DNA from: Rhodococcoides kyotonense
Lineage (GTDB): Bacteria; Actinomycetota; Actinomycetes; Mycobacteriales; Mycobacteriaceae
NCBI RefSeq assembly: GCF_900188125.1
Contig: NZ_FZOW01000003.1
Location: forward strand, 248,001-312,000
DNA length: 64,000 nt
Direction: 5' to 3'
Positions within the stretch are counted from its first letter, which is position 1. Each line of letters begins with the position of its first letter. A model generated the notes under the pieces. The model was given only the letters and a program-made list of their open reading frames with translations, ran no database searches and had not been told where the DNA came from. Shown piece after piece: positions 58,246 through 64,000 of this stretch. The translations under genes and the position numbers were made by a program.

Positions 58246-59750
58246 GCTGCATCCTCTCGAAATCCGAGTTTGACGATGTCGGCTACCGTGAATGTGGGTG
58301 AGCCTGCGGGAATGTCGTCGACAATGCGACCGTGTGCGAACACGAGCAGGCGGTCGGCGACGGCCAGAACTTCTTCGAGCTCCGAGGAGGTGACGACGAC
58401 GGATGCACCTTCCTCGGCGAGGTGGACGAGGGAGGCGAGTACCTCCGACTTGGCACCGATGTCGATGCCGCGCGTCGGTTCGTCGACGAACAGGACACGA
58501 GGGGTGTGCCCTGCCCACTTGGCGAGCAGAACCTTCTGCTGGTTTCCGCCGGACAGATGAACGACCGGCTCCCCGAGTCTCTTCGGATCGAAACCGAAGT
58601 ACCGCACCGGTTCCGACGCACCCTCACGCTCCCTGCTCGGCCGCAACCAACCGAAGGCCCGTTTGGACCGGCCGAGCCAGTAGTTGCTGGCGCCGTCCAT
58701 GTTCAGGACAAGGCCGGCGCGTCTGCTCTCGGGGACCAACACGAGGCCGGCGTCGATCGCTGCGCGTGGGCTTTTCGGCCATACGACGCCCGTGCCGTCC
58801 AACGTCATCTCACCCGTCGCCGCCGGTTCCATACCGCACACCGAACGCATGAACGTGGTTCGGCCGGAACCGACGAGCCCCCACAGTCCGACGATCTCAC
58901 CCTGTCGGACCGTGAGGTCGAGGCCATGCAGAACGTTCGGTAGTGACACGTCCTGTGCGTGCAGTACGACGTCACCCAGAGGCCGACGCTCCGCGCGAAC
59001 CGCGACCTCGACGTCGCGCCCCACCATCTCCTGGATGAGCCGCTTTCGATCCCATTCGCCGCGGTCGGCAGTCCGCACGATCGTGCCCTCGCGCAGTACC
59101 GTGATCCGATCAGCCAGTGCCAGAACCTCTTCCAGATTGTGGCTGACGAAGATGATGGTCGTGCCCTGCGAACGAAGGCGGTCGAGCACGCGGTAGAGCA
59201 CATCCCTCTCGTGCTCGGCGAGGGCCGCGCTCGGCTCGTCGAGCATCAAGACTTTGCTGTCGGCCTGAACGCCGCGCATGATCTCGAGGATCTGCTGAGT
59301 CGACACGGACAGCTCACGGACCGGTACACCGATCGGGATGTCGACGTCGAAGTCGAGACACATCTCCCGGAACCGAGTACGCATCGCCTTGCTGTCCAGC
59401 ACTCCCCGACGCGTGAGATTCTGTCCCAGAAAGACATTGGCCACCGCGTCGAGCGCAGGCACCATCGTCAGCTCCTGGTACACCGCCGCCAGCCCGAGCT
59501 GACGCACCTCGCGCGGGTTGCCGCCGTGCAGCGTCGTGCCGAACACCGTGATGGATCCGGAACTCGCTTCGACTCGGCCACTGATCATTCCGAGGAGAGT
59601 CGATTTGCCAGCGCCGTTCTCGCCGACCAGCGCATGGACGCTTCCAGCCTCGATCTGCACTGTTGCGGACTTCACCGCGCGATTGGCGCCGTAGGTCTTG
59701 GAGACCTCGACGCAGTCGATGGCAGTCGGCCGCGTTTCGTTCACAGTCAT
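58242..59750 (-). CDS. ABC importer ATPase, RbsA type (two nucleotide-binding domains)
   Basis: The 502-residue protein is a tandem ATPase of the CUT2 family. The first domain has Walker A GENGAGKST (residues 43-51), signature LSVSTQQ and LDEPSAAL; the second domain has GLVGSGRTT in place of a full P-loop, and LSGGNQQKVLLAKW with FVDEPTRGIDIG. That asymmetry is normal for RbsA. It overlaps the permease by four bases. ATG 59750 starts the conserved part. Confidence 0.92.
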   Translation of the reverse strand: MTVNETRPTAIDCVEVSKTYGANRAVKSATVQIEAGSVHALVGENGAGKSTLLGMISGRVEASSGSITVFGTTLHGGNPREVRQLGLAAVYQELTMVPALDAVANVFLGQNLTRRGVLDSKAMRTRFREMCLDFDVDIPIGVPVRELSVSTQQILEIMRGVQADSKVLMLDEPSAALAEHERDVLYRVLDRLRSQGTTIIFVSHNLEEVLALADRITVLREGTIVRTADRGEWDRKRLIQEMVGRDVEVAVRAERRPLGDVVLHAQDVSLPNVLHGLDLTVRQGEIVGLWGLVGSGRTTFMRSVCGMEPAATGEMTLDGTGVVWPKSPRAAIDAGLVLVPESRRAGLVLNMDGASNYWLGRSKRAFGWLRPSREREGASEPVRYFGFDPKRLGEPVVHLSGGNQQKVLLAKWAGHTPRVLFVDEPTRGIDIGAKSEVLASLVHLAEEGASVVVTSSELEEVLAVADRLLVFAHGRIVDDIPAGSPTFTVADIVKLGFREDAA

Positions 59751-59763
59751 GTTGCTCGTGCCT

Positions 59764-60792
59764 CTAGTACTCGGCCGTGAAGTCGGCGACGTTGCTGCGC
59801 TCGGCGAACGGCGTTCCCGGCAGCGAGTCCGACGTGGAGAGGTCGACGAACCGTGCAGTGTCACGCTTCTCGACGGTGTCCGCGAGTCCTTCTATCGCCA
59901 ACCGTGTTTCGAGACGAGGAAGCATCATCACGCTGCTGGTGATGGCGCCGGAGGCGACGTTGTCGAGGGCCCACTGGTCACCGCCGAAGTCGTAGACGGA
60001 GACATCTCGACCTGCGGTCGCCTGCACGACGCCACGCGTCATTCCGGAGAAGTTGGACATCACGACATCGAGGTCCGGGTTCGCCTGCAGGATCGTCTGC
60101 GCCGCCTGGAATCCCTTGGGCGTGGTGTAGTCGGTGGTCTGCTTGGAGACGACCTCGTACTTGGCGTCGTCCTCGAATGCCTTTGCGGCGTCGAAGAAGC
60201 AGAGCGTGTTGGCGTTGAGGTCCGGTCCGGAGATCAGTGCGATCTTCGCGCCGTCGGGATGGTCGGCCTTGACCTTCTCGACCCACGCCTCGTACACGTC
60301 GAGGGTCTGCCCGCCGACATAGTTGACGGTGCCCGGCTCCCACGTCTCCTCGCCGCTGTTGGTCGCGCGGCCGCAGATGGGGAGGTTGAACACCGAGACG
60401 ATGATGTTCTTCTCGGGCGCCTGCTGGGTCAGCATGTTGCACACGAGGTTTCCGTCGTTCGGCTCCACAGCGAAGGCGTTGTACTTGCCGCTCGTGATGG
60501 CGTTCTGCATCTGATCGAACTGAGTCTGGGCGTTGAACTGGCCGTCGAACACGTCGAGTTCGGCGCCGAGCTCGTCGGCTGTCTTCTTCGCTTCGTCGAT
60601 CGATGCCTGAAGGTAGGCGTTGCTGGCGCCTGCCGAGAAGTAGGCGATCTTCAGGTCGGAGGCGGAGTCGACGGTGGGCACCGTCTGCTCGCGTCCCTCA
60701 CTGGACGAGTCGGCTACGGCGTCGACGGAACAGGCAGGCAAGACGGTCAGCACGGCGGCCGCAGCGGCGATGCTCATGGTGCGAAATCTCAT
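59764..60792 (-). CDS. ABC importer substrate-binding lipoprotein, RbsB type
   Basis: The 342-residue protein has a lipoprotein signal: MRFRTMSIAAAAAVLTVLPA followed by Cys21. The mature part is a Peripla_BP_4 (ribose-type) domain: LKIAYFSAGASNAYLQASID, ITSGKYNAFAVEPNDG, DFGGDQWALDNVASGAI. Family members bind sugars, polyols and other small hydrophilic compounds, so the ligand is open. It is 13 bases upstream of the ATPase gene. Confidence 0.92.
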   Translation of the reverse strand: MRFRTMSIAAAAAVLTVLPACSVDAVADSSSEGREQTVPTVDSASDLKIAYFSAGASNAYLQASIDEAKKTADELGAELDVFDGQFNAQTQFDQMQNAITSGKYNAFAVEPNDGNLVCNMLTQQAPEKNIIVSVFNLPICGRATNSGEETWEPGTVNYVGGQTLDVYEAWVEKVKADHPDGAKIALISGPDLNANTLCFFDAAKAFEDDAKYEVVSKQTTDYTTPKGFQAAQTILQANPDLDVVMSNFSGMTRGVVQATAGRDVSVYDFGGDQWALDNVASGAITSSVMMLPRLETRLAIEGLADTVEKRDTARFVDLSTSDSLPGTPFAERSNVADFTAEY

Positions 60793-60818
60793 GATTGTCC
60801 TTGGTTTTCGAAGGGGAT

Positions 60819-61661
60819 TCAGTTCTCGGTCCACGTGTCGTAGATGTCGCTGAGGGAGGCGAACCAGACGCCGTCGTGACCGGACATGTAGTCGATGAGC
60901 TTCTCGAACATGATGATGTGGTGTGCGCGTGCGATGGTCTGCGGATGCACGGTGAGTGCCATGACTCCGTTCGGAACGTTGTCGTAGCAGTAGTCGAAGT
61001 GGTCCTTCCAGCGCTCGTACATCGACGTCGTCGACTCGAATCCCTGGTTGACGCCGGGGATGTACTCGGCGGCCGGGAAGTCGTCGAGGAACCACGACAC
61101 CGGGAATTCCAGAATCGGTGACGGTGTGCCGAGGACGCTGCCCTCTTCCCATCGCACCTCGACGGGTCGTGGATGGTAGGGCTCGAAATCACGGCCCATC
61201 AGCGAGGAGTCCCACTCGAACCCATTCTGTTCGAGAATCGACAGAGTGTTCTCGGTGAAATCCCATGCCGGCGAACGGTATCCGCGCGGACGCTTGCCGA
61301 CGTACTTCTCGTGCAGGTTCAGCGTCTTGTCCATCAGGTACCGCTCGGTGTCGTGGTCCAACGACGGAACCGACTCGTGGTAGCAACCGTGTGCCGCGAC
61401 TTCCTGGCCGGCATCGACGATCTTCTGGAACGCGTCCGGGAAGGTCTCCATGGAATGCGTGGGAGTGCACCAGGTTCCGGCGATGTCGTACTTGCCGAAC
61501 AGCGAGAGCATCCGCGGCACACCGACCTCGGCACAGAACTCCCCGCGAGAGAGGTAGCTCGGGCTGGTCTTGCCGAACGTTCCCATCCACACGCTGTGCG
61601 CGTCGAAGTCACATCCGATGTTGACGGCGATCTTCTTGCCCTCGGGCAGATTCAGAGGCAT
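60819..61661 (-). CDS. Polysaccharide-deacetylase-fold amidohydrolase (HpPgdA/imidase-like)
   Basis: The 280-residue NodB-fold protein has metal-site residues Asp18/Asp20 (GCDFDAH), PTHSMETFP, and His91/His95 (AAHGCYHES), then YRSPAWDFTENTLSIL, SWFLDDFPAAEYI and MALTVHPQTIARAHHI. These match the branch containing H. pylori HP0310 and bacterial cyclic imidases/allantoinase-like PuuE, which cleave amide or imide C-N bonds of small molecules. No signal peptide, so it acts in the cytoplasm on an imported compound. Cell-wall deacetylation is less likely for that reason. Confidence 0.82.
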   Translation of the reverse strand: MPLNLPEGKKIAVNIGCDFDAHSVWMGTFGKTSPSYLSRGEFCAEVGVPRMLSLFGKYDIAGTWCTPTHSMETFPDAFQKIVDAGQEVAAHGCYHESVPSLDHDTERYLMDKTLNLHEKYVGKRPRGYRSPAWDFTENTLSILEQNGFEWDSSLMGRDFEPYHPRPVEVRWEEGSVLGTPSPILEFPVSWFLDDFPAAEYIPGVNQGFESTTSMYERWKDHFDYCYDNVPNGVMALTVHPQTIARAHHIIMFEKLIDYMSGHDGVWFASLSDIYDTWTEN

Positions 61662-61673
61662 TGCAGGCTCCTT

Positions 61674-62552
61674 CTATTCGGGGAGTAGGTCGGCGGCGAA
61701 CGAGCGGTACAGAGGACTTCGGCGCTGACGGTCGTAGAACGTCGTCGCCGCGCCCGTCTTGCGGTTCTCGGCGAGCAGATCGAGATCCAACGTTGCGGTG
61801 ACCACGTCCTCGACGTTCGTCTGCGCCTCTGCCACAACACCGTTCGCGGGGAAGGCAAGATCGCACGGGCTCAGGATCGACGCGCGCGCCCAGCCCGGGG
61901 ACAGCGGTGCTCCGGCGAACCCTGCGATCGGTGCGTGCACCGCATAGACCTGGTTCTCGATGCATCGCGCTGCCGCGGTGTGCCGGACGCGGTAGAAGCC
62001 TGCCTCGGTGAAGGTGTACGACGGCATCAGCAGCAGCTCGGCACCTCGCCTCGACAGAACCGTGCTCACCTCGGGAATCTCTGCCTCGTAGCAGACGGCG
62101 ATGCCGACCGTGACGTTGCCGAGGTCGATCGGCTCGAGCAGGTTGCCCTCGCCCGTTCCCCAGTCCGCTTCGGCCGGGAAGATGTGTGTCTTCTCGTGCT
62201 GGTACTCCGTGCCGTCCGGGGTGAAGAGGAACGCTGTGTTGAGCAGTTCGTCTTCCTTCTGCACGAGATGTGTTCCCGCCAAGATGTTCTGGCCACGGGA
62301 GCGTGCGAGATCGGCGAACAGCGCGCGATAGTCGTCGGTGTACTCGGAGATGCGTCCGAGCTCCGAGATCGGGTCCGACTGCCATCCTGGTTTCACGGTG
62401 AACAATGGCTCGGTGACGAGCTCGGGGAACACGACGATGTCGCTTCCGTCGGTCTGCTCGATCAATCCGCGGACCTGTGCTGCGAAGGCGTCGAAGCCGT
62501 CGAGTTCGCGCATCTCGAATTGCACCGCGGATACGGTGACGGTCCTGCTCAT
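61674..62552 (-). CDS. Carbon-nitrogen hydrolase (nitrilase-superfamily amidase)
   Basis: The 292-residue protein has the superfamily triad: Glu44 (FPELVTEP), Lys121 (HEKTHIFP) and Cys154 (AVCYEAEIPE). The sequence around Cys (not CWEH) and the length point to the amidase/carbamoylase branches rather than true nitrilases. It could cleave a half-amide formed by the preceding imidase-like enzyme. It lies 12 bases from that gene, in the same operon. Confidence 0.88.
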   Translation of the reverse strand: MSRTVTVSAVQFEMRELDGFDAFAAQVRGLIEQTDGSDIVVFPELVTEPLFTVKPGWQSDPISELGRISEYTDDYRALFADLARSRGQNILAGTHLVQKEDELLNTAFLFTPDGTEYQHEKTHIFPAEADWGTGEGNLLEPIDLGNVTVGIAVCYEAEIPEVSTVLSRRGAELLLMPSYTFTEAGFYRVRHTAAARCIENQVYAVHAPIAGFAGAPLSPGWARASILSPCDLAFPANGVVAEAQTNVEDVVTATLDLDLLAENRKTGAATTFYDRQRRSPLYRSFAADLLPE

Positions 62553-62577
62553 AGCGGTACTCCTGTTCGTTGAGGCT

Positions 62578-63297
62578 CTAGCGAGCGAGCAGTCCACCGT
62601 CGATGACGAGGTCGGTTCCGGTGACGTATGAGGACTCGTCGCTGGCGAGGTACACAGCGCCGTAGGCGATTTCGATCGGCTCGGCTCCCCGGCCCATCGG
62701 GGTGCCGCCGATGACACGTGCATTGATCTCGGGATCCTGCGCTTCGGCGAGCGGTGTGCGAATCCACCCGGGCACGATCGAGTTGACCCGAACCCCCTGC
62801 TGCGCATAGGTGATCGCGGCATTGCGCGTCATCGACCGGACTGCACCCTTGGCGGCTTGATACGCGGCGACGCCGACGCCGCCCACGACGCCCCACGCCG
62901 AGGACAGGTTGATGATCGAGCCCGCACCTGCCGACAGCATCGAGGGAATCACCGAACGCATACCGAGCCAGACTCCGGTCTGGTCCACGCCGATGACCCT
63001 GTTCCACTCCTCGATACCGATGTCCTCGATACCGGAGTACGCGATGACGCCTGCATTGTTGACCAGGACGTCGATGGTTCCGTGCTCAGCGACGATGGCG
63101 TCGACGGCGCTCTGCCACGCCTCTTCCCGAGAAACGTCGAGGGCGATCGAGTGAGCACCGTCGATCTTCTCGAAACCGTCGGTCAGGTCGGCGGCGTAGA
63201 CGATCGCACCTTCCGCTGCGAAGGCCTCTGCCGTCGCACGCCCTATTCCCTGCTGCGCACCGGTGACCAGCGCGATCTTGCCTTGCAACCTGTTCAT
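62578..63297 (-). CDS. Short-chain dehydrogenase/reductase
   Basis: The 239-residue classical SDR has the cofactor motif VTGAQQGIGRA, NNAG near residue 80, catalytic Ser, and YQAAK (Tyr-x-x-x-Lys). Asp in the ADLTD after beta2 indicates NAD. It resembles the next SDR at about half its positions, so the pair is a duplication. It probably oxidises an alcohol derived from the imported substrate. Confidence 0.9.
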   Translation of the reverse strand: MNRLQGKIALVTGAQQGIGRATAEAFAAEGAIVYAADLTDGFEKIDGAHSIALDVSREEAWQSAVDAIVAEHGTIDVLVNNAGVIAYSGIEDIGIEEWNRVIGVDQTGVWLGMRSVIPSMLSAGAGSIINLSSAWGVVGGVGVAAYQAAKGAVRSMTRNAAITYAQQGVRVNSIVPGWIRTPLAEAQDPEINARVIGGTPMGRGAEPIEIAYGAVYLASDESSYVTGTDLVIDGGLLAR

Positions 63298-63328
63298 GAC
63301 GGATGGTTCTCTCTCTTCGAAGTGTCGG

Positions 63329-64000
63329 TCATTGCGCGAGATATCCGCCGTCGATCGGCAATTCGATACCGGTGACGAAGGCGGACTCGCGCGATGCCAG
63401 ATAGACCGCGCCCCACGCGATGTCCTCGGGATCGGCACCGTGGCCGAGTGGGGTTGCGTCGAGGTATCGGGCGTTGAGTTCGTCGGTCTGGCCGACGGTC
63501 ATCGGCGTCTTGATCCAGCCGGGGAGAATGGCGTTGGCCCGGATGCCGTCACGGGCATAGCTGACCGCGGCGTTCTTGGTCATCGTGATGACCGCGCCTT
63601 TACTGGCGTGATAGGCCGCGACGCCGGGCACGGCGGTCGAGCCGCAGATCGAGGAGATGTTGACGATCGATCCTGCGCCGTTCGCTCGCATCGCTGGGAT
63701 GACCGACTGCATCCCGAACAGGACGCCGGTCTGATTGATGGCGACGATGCGCTGCCATTCGTCCAGCGGGGTGTCGACGATGTCGTAATATCCCGCTACA
63801 CCTGCGTTGTTGACGAGGATGTCGACCTTGCCGTGCGCGGCGACTGTCTCGTCGACGAGTCCCGCCCACTGGCCCGCGTCGGTGACGTCGTGCTGACGGA
63901 TCTCGACCGCGCTGTCCCTGGTCACGGCCTGGACATCGGTCGCGACGACGGTGGCCCCTTCGAGTGCGAACCGTTCGGCGATCCCGAGGCCGATTCCGCC
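63329..64000 (-). CDS. Short-chain dehydrogenase/reductase (5' end outside window)
   Basis: The frame enters from the right edge with GGIGLGIAERFALEGATVVA, the second half of a cofactor motif, then NNAG, catalytic Ser (NISSICGS) and YHASK. It ends like the adjacent SDR (GIELPIDGGYLAQ). The N-terminal residues lie beyond 64000. It is the first gene seen of the leftward operon, 31 bases before the next SDR; further genes may lie upstream. Confidence 0.9.
   Translation of the reverse strand, partial: GGIGLGIAERFALEGATVVATDVQAVTRDSAVEIRQHDVTDAGQWAGLVDETVAAHGKVDILVNNAGVAGYYDIVDTPLDEWQRIVAINQTGVLFGMQSVIPAMRANGAGSIVNISSICGSTAVPGVAAYHASKGAVITMTKNAAVSYARDGIRANAILPGWIKTPMTVGQTDELNARYLDATPLGHGADPEDIAWGAVYLASRESAFVTGIELPIDGGYLAQ

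Noticed and set aside
63298..63328. Cobalamin riboswitch controlling EutBC
   Set aside because: Gaps in this operon are too short (4-91 bases) to hold one; any riboswitch would lie beyond the right edge.

Overview
The window looks like chromosomal DNA from a high-GC, mycolic-acid-type actinomycete. The gene set (MmpL exporter, NDMA-type alcohol dehydrogenase, paa operon order, frequent GTG starts, ATGA/GTGA overlaps) fits a Rhodococcus-like organism best. This assignment rests on gene content only.

Positions 1-11151 are one end of an integrated phage-like element next to tRNA-Ser(CGA). From the tRNA inward it carries a tyrosine integrase split by a frameshift, an XRE-like regulator, a divergent excisionase, a short replication-type protein, a RepA-like ATPase, iteron-like repeats with a perfect hairpin, DUF2637, FDXHR and DUF2510 proteins, and a very long tail tape-measure gene running off the left edge. 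Between the early genes and the tape measure there are no head genes. Instead there is a two-gene membrane-protein cassette on the opposite strand and a nonsense-mutated remnant of a paralogue of its second gene.

Positions 11300-25134 are mostly core genome: CsbD-like stress protein, tadA and its partner, prephenate dehydrogenase, a glycolipid-binding protein, an MmpL exporter, a heterodimeric ABC exporter and a free-methionine-sulfoxide reductase. Inside it lies a small restriction-modification island (C5 methyltransferase, probable endonuclease, Vsr-like nuclease) flanked by several kinds of tandem repeat.

Positions 25120-31592 hold a dihydroxyacetone kinase, a 3-oxoacid CoA-transferase with a divergent IclR regulator, a gamma-carbonic anhydrase, an Lrp regulator and 4-hydroxyphenylpyruvate dioxygenase. 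Positions 31629-50864 form a phenylacetate supercluster: paaI, an EthD protein, paaZ, a TetR regulator (PaaR-like), paaJFHG, paaABCDE and paaK, followed by two upstream feeder routes. One is an alcohol dehydrogenase plus aldehyde dehydrogenase (arylethanol to arylacetaldehyde to arylacetate). The other is aldoxime dehydratase plus nitrilase (aldoxime to nitrile to acid). Each has its own AraC-type regulator. Three copies of a 14-bp TetR-type palindrome sit at the three paa promoters.

Positions 51012-53211 hold an alpha/beta hydrolase and a GlcD-like oxidase. Positions 53240-64000 are a leftward operon that I cannot match to a described pathway: two SDRs, a nitrilase-superfamily amidase, an HpPgdA/imidase-like deacetylase, a ribose-type ABC importer and ethanolamine ammonia-lyase EutBC. 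It ends with an unusual LuxR protein carrying an AmiC-like ligand-binding domain.

Two families of dispersed palindromes run through the chromosomal part. One is a 40-46 bp hairpin (four copies) at gene ends that often supplies stop codons. The other is a roughly 70 bp element (two full copies and one partial) that forms the C-terminus of the MmpL protein and sits in frame inside paaD.
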